A DNA stretch of 59,220 nt from Prevotella sp. GTDB taxonomy: Bacteria; Bacteroidota; Bacteroidia; Bacteroidales; Bacteroidaceae. Positions 19,103 through 27,921 of the stretch are shown one piece after another. A program made the translations under genes and the position numbers. Each line of letters opens with the position of its first letter. Positions within the stretch are counted from its first letter, which is position 1. Location of the stretch: the NCBI GenBank assembly GCA_015060485.1, contig SUYI01000022.1:1-59220 (forward strand). Direction: 5' to 3'. Below the pieces are notes generated by a model, which saw only the letters and a list, made by a program, of their open reading frames with translations, ran no database searches and was not told the DNA's origin.

Positions 19103-21181
19103 ATGAACAGAAACAGACTTCATCTTTTGACTCTGGTAATAATGGTCACCGCCACCATATTCCTGTCAGGATGCGGAAGAAATACCAAAGAACAAGAAAG
19201 ACAGCGCAGGGAAGCAGAAGACATGGTCTATGCGGCCTATCTCGACAAGGACTACCCACGTATCATAGAACTGGTGGACAGTTTCAAGCCGCAGGGATGT
19301 TTTTCCGAAGGTAAAGCCTGCTACTGGCTGGGCTACGCCTATGACCGTATGATGCAGAAACGCATGGCCGAACTGTACTGGAAGACGGGTATCGCCGCTG
19401 TAGAGAACTCTACTGACGACGAGGACGTGCGGGTGTATGCCGGCATTACCAACCGCCTGACGGGCCTTTTGAGTACATGGACTGAATTCGAAGCCGCCCT
19501 GAAAGTGGCCATACCCGCTACAGAAAGGCTAAAAAGCCTGGGACGCGACACGACCAGCGAATACACCAACATGCTCATCTATATCGGCTGTAGTCAGAGC
19601 CGTCTGGGATTGAGTGATGACAAGACCGACAATCGTCTGGAAGAGGCTTATCGCGCCCATCTGAACAACATCAATAATCATCCTGATGCGATCAACTACC
19701 GCGATGCTATCGTGGGCGTGATTAACATCAGCTACAACTATCTGGAAATAGCCGACTATAAGAAGGCTGTATTATGGCTTGAGCGCCTGAACCAGTTGAT
19801 CGACGGATATGAGAAGCAGGCTGACGCGCGACCTGACTATAGCAACAAACAGCGGGCACGCTACAACATCTATTTAGCCAGAGCCTTAGAGGGTATGGGG
19901 CGCAAGGACGAAGCCGCCGAGGCCTACAGGCTGTTTTGCCAGACGGATTTCTTCCAGACGGCAGAAGGCAAGATACTGGCCAGCGACTATCTGCGACTGG
20001 CAGGACGTTGGCAGGATGCTGCCGACAACTTCGGAAGCCTGGATGAAATGATGAAAGAGTTCGGCACCAGCTATTCGTTGGAGAACATACAGAAAATGCT
20101 CCTAAAGAAGTATGAAGTCAATAAGAAGGCCGGACGAATCGACACGGCCCGTGCCGTGAGCTTAAGTATCACCGAACGGCTCGACTCGGCCATCACCCTC
20201 TCGCGCATCGCCGAAGCCCGTGAAGAGGCGGCTGTACACCAGAAGGAACTGGAGATGACAGCCGAGAATGAGCGTTACGTTCGCCAGCGCCACATCGGAC
20301 GAGTGATTGGTATGGCGGCAACCATTCTGTTCCTCCTCGTCTACATCATCGTGCGCCACCGCATGGGAGTCCGTCTGAGAAAGGCCCACAACGACCTGAA
20401 GACAGCCTACGACCAGCTCGAAGAGACCACCAGCGCCAAGGAGCGCATGGAGAGTGAGCTGCGCATTGCCCGCGACATACAGATGTCGATGCTGCCCAGC
20501 GTGTTCCCCAACGTAGAGGGTCTCGATATGTATGCCTCGATGACACCCGCCAAGGAGGTGGGTGGCGACCTGTACAACTTCCTCTGGAAAGGCGACATGC
20601 TCTATTTCTGCATCGGCGATGTCAGTGGCAAGGGTGTGCCCGCATCGCTCTTCATGACACTGGCCACGCGCGGATTCCTGACCCTGGCTTCGACAGGGAG
20701 AAAACCTGCCGAGATAGCCACCCGCATGAATGCTGAACTATCGACCAACAACGAGATGGGCATGTTTGTCACCATGTTCATCTGCATGTACGACCTAAAA
20801 CAAGGACGGATAGAGTATTGCAATGCCGGGCACAATCCTCCCGTCATCGGCAATGCCGAGGGGCAATACGCCTTCCTCGATGTCAAGGAGGCCAATGCCC
20901 CTATCGGACTATGGCCCGACCTGGAATATGTAGGCGAAGAGATGGACTTGCCCAGCGGCGGTATAATGCTGCTCTACACCGACGGCCTGAACGAAGCCGA
21001 GAACCGCCAGCAGGAACAGTATGGCGAAGACCGTATCATCCAGTTGATGACGTCGTACGCTTCTCTAAGTATGCGCGACATCATCGAGGCCCTCAAGGCC
21101 GACACCGACCAGTTCCGCGACGGCGCCGAGCAGAACGACGACCTTACCATGCTCGCCTTCCGCATCACAAACAGACAATAG
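19103..21181 (+). CDS. Lipoprotein-type TPR/SpoIIE-family PP2C phosphatase
   Basis: A 692-aa protein. The N-terminus has a lipobox (FLSGC). Residues about 35-390 contain TPR-like helical repeats. A transmembrane helix lies near 398-418 (IGMAATILFLLVYIIV), then a coiled coil (about 425-455), then a SpoIIE/RsbU-type serine phosphatase: GGDLYNF (about 485), GDVSGKGVPASLF (about 504), LYTDG (about 623) and QNDDLTML (about 677), which carry the metal-binding Asp residues. Such enzymes dephosphorylate anti-sigma-factor antagonists. With the TPR part outside and the phosphatase inside, it could pass a periplasmic signal inwards. No partner-switch genes are adjacent, so its target is unknown. Confidence 0.85.
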   Translation: MNRNRLHLLTLVIMVTATIFLSGCGRNTKEQERQRREAEDMVYAAYLDKDYPRIIELVDSFKPQGCFSEGKACYWLGYAYDRMMQKRMAELYWKTGIAAVENSTDDEDVRVYAGITNRLTGLLSTWTEFEAALKVAIPATERLKSLGRDTTSEYTNMLIYIGCSQSRLGLSDDKTDNRLEEAYRAHLNNINNHPDAINYRDAIVGVINISYNYLEIADYKKAVLWLERLNQLIDGYEKQADARPDYSNKQRARYNIYLARALEGMGRKDEAAEAYRLFCQTDFFQTAEGKILASDYLRLAGRWQDAADNFGSLDEMMKEFGTSYSLENIQKMLLKKYEVNKKAGRIDTARAVSLSITERLDSAITLSRIAEAREEAAVHQKELEMTAENERYVRQRHIGRVIGMAATILFLLVYIIVRHRMGVRLRKAHNDLKTAYDQLEETTSAKERMESELRIARDIQMSMLPSVFPNVEGLDMYASMTPAKEVGGDLYNFLWKGDMLYFCIGDVSGKGVPASLFMTLATRGFLTLASTGRKPAEIATRMNAELSTNNEMGMFVTMFICMYDLKQGRIEYCNAGHNPPVIGNAEGQYAFLDVKEANAPIGLWPDLEYVGEEMDLPSGGIMLLYTDGLNEAENRQQEQYGEDRIIQLMTSYASLSMRDIIEALKADTDQFRDGAEQNDDLTMLAFRITNRQ

Positions 21182-21198
21182 TTTGTCTTCTTCCTGCC

Positions 21199-21525
21199 AT
21201 TTTACAGGTAGTGGAAAAAGCATTCAGGGTCAGCAAAGGGAATCTGGAGATGCGCCCCATATTCCACTTCACAGAACGGAGGATAGAGGCACACATCTGT
21301 ATCTGCTTCGTGGCATACAAGGTTTATAAGGAACTGGAACGCGTCATCAGACATGCCGGCATTGCCATGAGTGTGGACAATGTCCTGGATATTGCCAAGA
21401 CCATCATCACCATCGATGTCAGGACAGATGGAGTGCATGGGGTGTCAAAGCGAACGCTGTTTCTCACGGAAGAGCAGAAAGCCATCAAGCAATTGTTCGA
21501 AATGGATACCACAAAAGGTGATTAG
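21199..21525 (+). pseudogene. C-terminal remnant of an IS1634/IS4-type transposase
   Basis: The frame from about 21199 reads VEKAFRVSKGNLEMRPIFHF, then RIEAHICICFVAYKVYKELE, the C-terminal signature of IS1634-type DDE transposases (normally about 500 aa). Only about 105 aa remain, with no N-terminal part, and it begins within 20 bp of the stop of the SpoIIE gene. No terminal repeats were recognised. Confidence 0.75.
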
Positions 21526-21613
21526 GGTGACGCATCGACGAAGTCAGGAGAATTTTTATCGCAGCCGCTTCGTAAACCTTTGCGTGCTTTTTAAGTGATA
21601 AAAACGTTAAATA

Positions 21614-21645
21614 TTTGGTGGTTTTACTGGAAATGTGTAATTTTG
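21614..21645 (+). promoter_or_regulatory. Promoter for the small secreted protein
   Basis: TTTG at 21614-21617 and TAATTTTG at 21638-21645 with a 20-bp spacer; leader about 70 nt to the ATG at 21720. Between the transposase remnant and this promoter (21526-21613) I see nothing else. Confidence 0.75.
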
Positions 21646-21719
21646 CACCGTGTTATTATGCACAAAACGAATACGAAGATATTTTTTTACTAACAATTTA
21701 ACAAAAACATTTAAAGCGT

Positions 21720-22343
21720 ATGAAGAAAATTTTTACTCTTATTGCAGTAGCCGCAATGGCTCTGACCGCTAATGCCCAGGGCAAGTATGCTATGGAAGAG
21801 GGCGAGACTATCGCTGCAGGTACACAGCCCGCTAAGGACAAGCGCGTAGCAACTTGTAAGCTGGTATTCGGTGAAGGTGGTGATGATTTCAAGGCTGCCG
21901 TTGCTGACGCAAGCGTAGAGGGTTACACCGCTTACACTCCTGGTAATGGTACAAATGGTAACAAGGAGAATGGTACGTTCTATCTGCTGACTCCTACTAT
22001 CGATGGTAACATCACCGTTGCTGTTGTGCTGAATGCCGACAAGGCCTTTTATATTGAGGAAGATGGTACCGCTCTGGAGAATTTCAATGGTATCAAAGTC
22101 GACGAGAAGTACTATGGTACCTACACTTTCAACGTCAAGGCCAACAAGACCTACAAGGTTTACTGCGCTGGTTCTAAGCTCGGCTTCTATGGCTTCGAGC
22201 TGAAGGAAGGCAGTGCAACTGGCATCAAGGCTGTGAAGGCTGAGAACGCTAACGCTGCCGCTTACAACCTCGCTGGACAGAAGGTCGCTGAGAACTACAA
22301 GGGTGTAGTCATCAAGGACGGTAAAAAGATGATTCAGAAGTAA
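21720..22343 (+). CDS. Small secreted protein with type IX-like C-terminal tail
   Basis: 207 aa with a signal peptide ending in ANAQ. The body (LVFGEGGDDFKAAVADASVE, ITVAVVLNADKAFYIEEDG) resembles the N-terminal repeated unit of the pectinesterase at 910. The C-terminus YNLAGQKVAENYKGVVIKDG matches the tail shared by several secreted proteins in this window. It has its own promoter and terminator and is flanked by a transposase remnant. Function unknown; a carbohydrate-associated surface role is a guess. Confidence 0.75.
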   Translation: MKKIFTLIAVAAMALTANAQGKYAMEEGETIAAGTQPAKDKRVATCKLVFGEGGDDFKAAVADASVEGYTAYTPGNGTNGNKENGTFYLLTPTIDGNITVAVVLNADKAFYIEEDGTALENFNGIKVDEKYYGTYTFNVKANKTYKVYCAGSKLGFYGFELKEGSATGIKAVKAENANAAAYNLAGQKVAENYKGVVIKDGKKMIQK

Positions 22344-22366
22344 TCAGACTTCAGGTAACAAAGACT

Positions 22367-22398
22367 AAAAGGCGAATCATTGCGATTCGCCTTTTTTT
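22367..22398 (+). terminator. Terminator after the small secreted protein
   Basis: AAAGGCGAATC (22368-22377 region) pairs with GATTCGCCTTT across a short loop, followed by a T tract. Confidence 0.85.
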
Positions 22399-22420
22399 AT
22401 TTAAATAAATCCTAATTTAT

Positions 22421-22451
22421 TTTGCATTTTGCTCACTTTTTCGTACCTTCG
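22421..22451 (+). promoter_or_regulatory. Promoter predicting a leaderless mRNA
   Basis: TTTG at 22421-22424 and TACCTTCG at 22444-22451 (one mismatch to TAnnTTTG), spacer 19 bp. The ATG at 22457 starts 5 nt after the box, about where transcription would begin. Confidence 0.6.
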
Positions 22452-22456
22452 CAGGC

Positions 22457-23065
22457 ATGAACGAAACGAAATGGTGTGAGAGTGTTATTCTGGTCGATGC
22501 AGACTACGTCGACAAGGTGGCATTTGACTTGATAGTGAATTTTGAACGCATGATAGGTCGGCGGATTCCTCAGGCCGATATGGCGCAGTGGCTGGAGTGC
22601 GTGGCGCTGGACGGCGGCCTGCGCCCAGCGGACGATGAGCAGAAGATGGACCGTCGGCAGATTCAGGTCGTGTTGCTGCACAAGCAGTCGAAAATGGACA
22701 ATTTCACGCCAGGCAGTTTCGCTGAACTGGACGGCAAGGCGTTTACGGGCAGGCTGGGGGAGTTTCTGCTGAGCTGTGTGCCCGTAGAGGAGCTGACGAC
22801 GATGGACGACCTGTTTGTGGACTCGATGCAGATCATAGCGAATGCCGAGGAGGTAAGGTGGCTGATTGTGGTGCCGAATGCGGAACAGATATATAATAAG
22901 GTTCGCGAAGGCTTGCGCCATGCTGATCCCGACAAGCACGTGACGGTGCTGGCGATGCAGCCCATGGAGGGCGGAAACTTCCGACAGGAGATTCTGGGCT
23001 ATTCGCTGATGGCAGCGCTGGGCATCCGCTCGGATGAACTGACAGAGGTAAGTAATAAATCGTAA
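22457..23065 (+). CDS. DUF6621-like conserved Bacteroidetes protein
   Basis: 202 aa, soluble, no signal peptide. It opens with VILVDADYVDKVAFDLIVNF and contains QVVLLHKQS and MQIIANAEEVRWLIVVPN. This resembles a conserved Bacteroidales family (DUF6621, by recall) often found beside carboxynorspermidine synthase; no function is known to me. It ends 10 bp before that gene, so the two are co-transcribed. A regulatory or assembly role in polyamine synthesis is only inference. Confidence 0.7.
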   Translation: MNETKWCESVILVDADYVDKVAFDLIVNFERMIGRRIPQADMAQWLECVALDGGLRPADDEQKMDRRQIQVVLLHKQSKMDNFTPGSFAELDGKAFTGRLGEFLLSCVPVEELTTMDDLFVDSMQIIANAEEVRWLIVVPNAEQIYNKVREGLRHADPDKHVTVLAMQPMEGGNFRQEILGYSLMAALGIRSDELTEVSNKS

Positions 23066-23075
23066 ATTATCAAAT

Positions 23076-24356
23076 ATGAGTAGAGTTTTAATGATTGGCG
23101 CCGGTGGCGTCGCAACGGTAGCAGCGTTCAAGATAGCTCAGAATGCTGACGTGTTTACGGAGTTTATGATTGCCAGCCGCCGCAAGGCCAAGTGCGATGC
23201 AATCGTTGAGGCAATTCGAAAGAAAGGTCTCTTAGCAGATGATTCTTCAAATCTCAAATCTCAAACCTCAAAACTCAAAACAATCCGCACGGCACAGGTG
23301 GACGCTGACGATGTGGAGCAGCTGAAGGCGCTGTTCAATGACTACAAGCCCGAACTGGTTGTCAACCTCGCTCTGCCTTATCAGGACCTGACGATTATGG
23401 ACGCCTGTCTAGCCTGTGGCTGCTCGTATCTGGACACGGCGAACTACGAGCCGAAGGACGAGGCTCACTTCGAGTATTCGTGGCAGTGGGCCTACCGCGA
23501 GCGTTTCGAGCAGGCCGGTCTGACGGCCATTCTGGGCTGCGGTTTCGACCCGGGTGTGACGAGCATCTATACGGCCTACGCCGCCAAGCACCACTTTAAG
23601 GAGATTCAGTATCTGGACATCGTTGACTGTAATGCCGGCGACCACCATAAGGCTTTTGCCACGAATTTCAACCCCGAGATCAACATCCGCGAGATTACGC
23701 AGAAGGGCCTCTACTGGGAGAATGGCCAGTGGGTGGAGACGGAGCCCCTGGAGATTCACAAGGACCTGACGTATCCGAACATCGGTCCGCGCGACAGCTA
23801 TCTGCTGCACCACGAGGAGATTGAGTCGCTGGTCATTAACTATCCGACCATCAAGCGGGCACGCTTCTGGATGACCTTCGGACAGCAGTACCTGAAGCAT
23901 CTGGAGGTGATTCAGAACATCGGCATGAGCCGCATCGACGAAGTAGAATACGAAGCACCTCTGGCAGACGGCAGCGGTGTGGCGAGGGTGAAAATCGTGC
24001 CCCTGCAGTTCCTGAAGGCCGTGCTGCCTAACCCGCAGGACCTGGGCGAGAACTACGAGGGCGAGACCTCTATCGGTTGTCGCATTCGCGGTATCGGTGG
24101 CGACGGCCGTGAGCATACCTATTACGTTTATAACAACTGTTCGCACCGTGCGGCCTACGAGGAGACGGGCATGCAGGGTGTGTCGTACACCACGGGCGTG
24201 CCGGCCATGATTGGTGCGATGATGTTCTGCAAGGGTCTGTGGAAGAAGCCGGGCGTACACAACGTCGAGGAGTTCGACCCCGATCCATTTATGGAGCAGC
24301 TGAACAAGCAGGGCCTGCCTTGGCACGAGATTCACGACGGCGATTTGGAATTATAA
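23076..24356 (+). CDS. Carboxynorspermidine synthase (saccharopine dehydrogenase family)
   Basis: A 426-aa cytoplasmic NAD(P)-dependent enzyme. An N-terminal Rossmann motif GAGGVATVAAFK is followed by ASRRKAKC and, in the middle, CGFDPGVTSIYTAYA, typical of the Lys1-like carboxynorspermidine/carboxyspermidine dehydrogenases of Bacteroidetes. The reaction reductively condenses aspartate semialdehyde with a diamine in polyamine synthesis. The partner decarboxylase NspC is not in the window. A 35-bp heptamer array (23246-23280) adds a Ser/Lys-rich loop at about residues 57-69, between the first beta-alpha units of the Rossmann fold. Confidence 0.85.
   Translation: MSRVLMIGAGGVATVAAFKIAQNADVFTEFMIASRRKAKCDAIVEAIRKKGLLADDSSNLKSQTSKLKTIRTAQVDADDVEQLKALFNDYKPELVVNLALPYQDLTIMDACLACGCSYLDTANYEPKDEAHFEYSWQWAYRERFEQAGLTAILGCGFDPGVTSIYTAYAAKHHFKEIQYLDIVDCNAGDHHKAFATNFNPEINIREITQKGLYWENGQWVETEPLEIHKDLTYPNIGPRDSYLLHHEEIESLVINYPTIKRARFWMTFGQQYLKHLEVIQNIGMSRIDEVEYEAPLADGSGVARVKIVPLQFLKAVLPNPQDLGENYEGETSIGCRIRGIGGDGREHTYYVYNNCSHRAAYEETGMQGVSYTTGVPAMIGAMMFCKGLWKKPGVHNVEEFDPDPFMEQLNKQGLPWHEIHDGDLEL
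23246..23280 (+). repeat. Heptamer array inside carboxynorspermidine synthase gene
   Basis: TTCAAAT, CTCAAAT, CTCAAAC, CTCAAAA, CTCAAAA: five 7-bp units. Read in frame as SNLKSQTSKLKT, a low-complexity loop. Confidence 0.85.
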
Positions 24357-24402
24357 TCCCGTTATATCGTTAAACGGTTATAACGTCATAACAAAAAAGA
24401 CA

Positions 24403-26787
24403 ATGAAACGAACGCTGATAGGCTTGACGGCACTGCTGACAATGGTTGTCTGCTGGGCTCAGGAGACGAAGGTGGAGTTCTTCGCCCCCGGCATTGTACA
24501 CGTCGTAAAAGGTACGGCGACGAAGAGTCTGGTGGTGACAGCCAAGCCCGAAGAGGTGGCCGTCACGAAGTTCGGGAATACGTGGAAGAGCAGTGAGCTG
24601 ACGGTGAAACAGGACGCACAGGGCAACCTGACGTTCCTGACGGCGAAGGGTAGGGTGTTGCTGAAGGAAAAGAGTTGCGCATTTGGAACTGTCAAATCTC
24701 GAACCTCAAACCTCAAATCTCAAATCCAACAGGTCTTTACCCTCGACAAGGACGAGGCCATCTACGGTCTGGGAACCATCCAGAACGGCAAGATGAACCG
24801 CAGAGGCGAGCACAAGCGCATGGAGCAGTCGAACCTGGAGGACTTCCAGAACGTGCTGCAGTCAATCAAGGGCTGGGGCCTGTATTGGGAGAACTATTCA
24901 CCCACGCAGTTTGACGACGGTCCCGAGGGCATGTCCTTCACTTCTGAGGTTGGCCAGGGCGTGGACTATTACTTCATGTATGGCGGCAGTGCCGACGGCG
25001 TGATTGCCCAGATGCGATGGCTGACGGGCGACGTGCCGATGTTCCCGCTGTGGACCTACGGCTTCTGGCAGTCGAAGGAGCGCTATAAGACCGCTGCCGA
25101 GACGGAGGGCATCGTCGACAAGTACCGCGAGCTGCAGGTGCCGCTGGACGGCATCATCCAGGACTGGCAGTACTGGGGCTCGAACTACCTGTGGAACGCG
25201 ATGGACTTCCTGTCGGAGGACTTTGCGACCGGCAAGCAGCTGATTGAGAACGTACACCGGAAGCACGCCCATTTCATGATTTCAATCTGGGCCAGCTTCG
25301 GTCCGATGACACAGCAGTTCCGCGAATTGGACAAGCAGGGGCTGTTGATGCCTTTTGAGACGTGGCCCCAGAGCGGCATCTCGCACGTCTGGCCCCCGAT
25401 GAAGGACTATCCCTCGGGCGTGAAGGTCTATGATGCATTCAGTCCCGTGGCCCGCGACATCTATTGGAAATATCTGCGGAAGCTTTATGACTATGGCACG
25501 GATGCCTGGTGGATGGATTCTACCGATCCGGACTGCTTCTATCCCACCGAGGACGACTACAATCATAAGGTGTATGGCGGCACGTGGCGTTCGCAGCGTA
25601 ATGCTTTCCCGCTGGAGACGGTACGCGGCGTTTACGAGAAGCAGCGTGCAGAGTATTCTCTCACCTCTAATCCCTCACCCCTCACCTCTAAAAGAGTCTT
25701 CATCATGACGCGTTCGTCGTATGCCGGACAGCAGCACTACGGTTCGAACATGTGGAGCGGCGACGTGAACTCGTCGTGGGATATGCTGCGCAAGCAGGTG
25801 CCTGCCGGACTGAGCTTTACGCTGACGGGCAACCCTAACTTCAATACCGACATCGGTGGATTCTTCTGTAATTCCTACAATACGATGGGACGGGCTTCTG
25901 CCCCGCGCAATCCTCAGTTCCAGGAGCTGTATGTGCGCTGGATGCAGTACGGGCTGTTCTGCCCGGTGTTCCGCAGTCATGGTGCCGATGCACCCCGCGA
26001 GATATGGCAGTTCGGCAAGAAGGGCGAGCCCGTGTACGACGCCATTGAGGAGGCCATCCGTCTGCGCTATCGCCTTATACCTTATTTATATAGTACCGCC
26101 TGGCAGGTGACGTCGAACAACGACAGCTATATGCGTCCGCTGTTTGCCGACTTCGCCAGCGACAAGCGAGTGTGGAACATGACCGACGAGTTTATGTTCG
26201 GTCGCAGCATCCTGGCTTGTCCCATTGTCGACCCGCAGTATACGGAAGAGAAAATTATCCGTACGGATGCCATGACTGGCTGGGACAGGCAATCTGTGTC
26301 CGACGGTTCTGCCGTCGGAACCATCGATTGGATGGCGACGAAGACGGCAACGAAATACCTGCCGAAGGGTGCTGAATGGTATGACTTCTGGACGGGCAAG
26401 CGATATAAGGGTGGACAGATGGTGACGCTGGAAACGCAGCTGAACCGTGTGCCGATGTTTGTCCGTGCGGGTAGCATCGTGCCTATGGGGCCCGTGATGC
26501 AATACGTGGGCGAGAAGACGTGGGACGAACTGGAACTGCGTGTCTATCCCGGTGCTGACGGTTCATTCATCCTGTATGAGGACGAAGGCGACAGCTATCG
26601 TTACGAGAAGGGTATATATAGCGTCATTCCGATGCAGTGGCACAACGGCAGCAGGACGCTGACCATCGGCAGTCGCCAAGGTCAGTTCCCCGGCATGCTC
26701 ACTACGCGCCGTTTTGTGGTGGTGCTGCCCGATGGCAGTCGGCAGACGGTGACGTATGAGGGGCAGACGATAACATGTAAACTATAG
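24403..26787 (+). CDS. Glycoside hydrolase family 31 (alpha-glucosidase/alpha-xylosidase type)
   Basis: 794 aa with an apparent signal peptide (ends near CWAQ). An N-terminal beta-sandwich is followed by the GH31 barrel. The nucleophile is probably Asp372 in DAWWMDSTDPD and the acid/base Asp454 in NMWSGDVNSSWDML. The pattern DAWWMDSTDPD is nearer to alpha-xylosidase-like members than to classic alpha-glucosidases. C-terminal beta domains follow (PLFVRAGSIVPMGPVMQY). Two heptamer arrays add linkers (24691-24725 and 25660-25694). It lies between a polyamine gene and recA and is unlikely to belong to the pectin locus. Confidence 0.88.
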   Translation: MKRTLIGLTALLTMVVCWAQETKVEFFAPGIVHVVKGTATKSLVVTAKPEEVAVTKFGNTWKSSELTVKQDAQGNLTFLTAKGRVLLKEKSCAFGTVKSRTSNLKSQIQQVFTLDKDEAIYGLGTIQNGKMNRRGEHKRMEQSNLEDFQNVLQSIKGWGLYWENYSPTQFDDGPEGMSFTSEVGQGVDYYFMYGGSADGVIAQMRWLTGDVPMFPLWTYGFWQSKERYKTAAETEGIVDKYRELQVPLDGIIQDWQYWGSNYLWNAMDFLSEDFATGKQLIENVHRKHAHFMISIWASFGPMTQQFRELDKQGLLMPFETWPQSGISHVWPPMKDYPSGVKVYDAFSPVARDIYWKYLRKLYDYGTDAWWMDSTDPDCFYPTEDDYNHKVYGGTWRSQRNAFPLETVRGVYEKQRAEYSLTSNPSPLTSKRVFIMTRSSYAGQQHYGSNMWSGDVNSSWDMLRKQVPAGLSFTLTGNPNFNTDIGGFFCNSYNTMGRASAPRNPQFQELYVRWMQYGLFCPVFRSHGADAPREIWQFGKKGEPVYDAIEEAIRLRYRLIPYLYSTAWQVTSNNDSYMRPLFADFASDKRVWNMTDEFMFGRSILACPIVDPQYTEEKIIRTDAMTGWDRQSVSDGSAVGTIDWMATKTATKYLPKGAEWYDFWTGKRYKGGQMVTLETQLNRVPMFVRAGSIVPMGPVMQYVGEKTWDELELRVYPGADGSFILYEDEGDSYRYEKGIYSVIPMQWHNGSRTLTIGSRQGQFPGMLTTRRFVVVLPDGSRQTVTYEGQTITCKL
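24691..24725 (+). repeat. Heptamer array 1 inside the GH31 gene
   Basis: GTCAAAT, CTCGAAC, CTCAAAC, CTCAAAT, CTCAAAT: five 7-bp units, read in frame as VKSRTSNLKSQI. Same unit type as in the neighbouring carboxynorspermidine synthase gene. Confidence 0.85.
25660..25694 (+). repeat. Heptamer array 2 inside the GH31 gene
   Basis: CTCACCT, CTAATCC, CTCACCC, CTCACCT, CTAAAAG: five 7-bp units read as SLTSNPSPLTSKR between the nucleophile and acid/base regions of the barrel. Confidence 0.8.
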
Positions 26788-26808
26788 CAAATTAACAATA
26801 AAAACATT

Positions 26809-27840
26809 ATGGCAAAGAAAGAAGAAAAAGAGAATTTGTCTCCACAGGAGCAAAAAATGAAAGCCTTACAGAATGCGCTGGCTCAGATTGAGAAGAGCTT
26901 CGGCAAGGGTAGCATTATGAAGATGGGCGACGAGAAAATTGAGAATATCGAGGTGATTCCTACGGGCTCGATAGGTCTGAATGCCGCACTGGGTGTGGGC
27001 GGTTACCCTAAGGGCCGCATCATCGAGATCTATGGTCCCGAGTCGTCGGGTAAAACCACACTGGCTATTCACGCCATTGCCGAGTGTCAGAAGGCCGGCG
27101 GCGTTGCGGCCTTCATCGACGCTGAGCATGCCTTCGACCGCTTCTATGCCGAGAAGCTGGGTGTGGATATCGCCAATCTGTATATCTCTCAGCCCGACAA
27201 TGGTGAGCAGGCATTGGAGATTGCCGACCAGCTGATTCGTTCCTCGGCAGTCGACATTTTGGTCGTTGACTCTGTAGCCGCATTGACTCCCAAGGCTGAA
27301 ATCGAGGGTGACATGGGTGAAAACAAGGTTGGTCTGCATGCCCGTCTGATGAGTCAGGCCCTGCGTAAACTGACCGGTACCATTTCGAAGACCAAGACAA
27401 CCTGTATCTTCATCAACCAGCTGCGCGAGAAGATTGGTGTGATGTTTGGCAATCCCGAGACCACGACGGGTGGTAATGCGCTGAAGTTCTATGCTTCTGT
27501 CCGTATTGACGTTCGTAAGTCAACTACGCCCATCAAGGACGGTGAGACCGCCATTGGCAGCCAGGTGAAGGTGAAGGTTGTGAAGAACAAGGTTGCTCCT
27601 CCCTTCCGCAGAGCCGAGTTTGAAATTATGTATGGCGAGGGTATCTCGAAGGTTGGAGAAATCGTGAGCTTGGGTGTTGAGTACAACATCATCAAGAAGA
27701 GCGGTTCGTGGTTCTCGTATGGCGATACCAAGCTGGGGCAGGGTGATGCCGCAGTGAAGGAGTTGCTGAAGGACAATCCCGAGTTGTGTGACGAGATTGA
27801 AGCCAAGATCATGGAGAAGATTGCCGAGAATAACCAGTAA
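26809..27840 (+). CDS. recA: Recombinase A
   Basis: 343 aa, the usual RecA length. It has the Walker A motif [11 protein letters not shown] (about 75-85), the region [21 protein letters not shown], Walker B-type LVVDSVAAL, and the DNA-binding loops around [20 protein letters not shown] and [22 protein letters not shown]. It catalyses homologous strand exchange and LexA co-protease activity. It starts 21 bp after the GH31 stop with no clear TAnnTTTG box in between, so it may be read from an upstream promoter. The C-terminus is short and acidic, as in most RecA. Confidence 0.97.
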   Translation: MAKKEEKENLSPQEQKMKALQNALAQIEKSFGKGSIMKMGDEKIENIEVIPTGSIGLNAALGVGGYPKGRIIEIYGPESSGKTTLAIHAIAECQKAGGVAAFIDAEHAFDRFYAEKLGVDIANLYISQPDNGEQALEIADQLIRSSAVDILVVDSVAALTPKAEIEGDMGENKVGLHARLMSQALRKLTGTISKTKTTCIFINQLREKIGVMFGNPETTTGGNALKFYASVRIDVRKSTTPIKDGETAIGSQVKVKVVKNKVAPPFRRAEFEIMYGEGISKVGEIVSLGVEYNIIKKSGSWFSYGDTKLGQGDAAVKELLKDNPELCDEIEAKIMEKIAENNQ

Positions 27841-27861
27841 CCGCAATCGCACAGATAAAAA

Positions 27862-27895
27862 GGAAAGGGCCGCAAAATTTGCGACCCTTTCTCTT
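27862..27895. terminator. Bidirectional terminator between recA and the convergent gene
   Basis: AAAGGGCCGCAAA (27864-27876) pairs with TTTGCGACCCTTT (27878-27890). On the minus strand it is followed by CCTTTTT, so it serves the convergent gene at least as well as recA. Confidence 0.7.
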
Positions 27896-27921
27896 ATCTC
27901 TTATCTCTTACCACTTTCCAC

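Noticed and set aside
24361..24386. Hairpin-like CGTTATA...TATAACG before the GH31 gene
   Set aside because: Short imperfect dyad without T tract or second copy; too weak to call a regulatory element.
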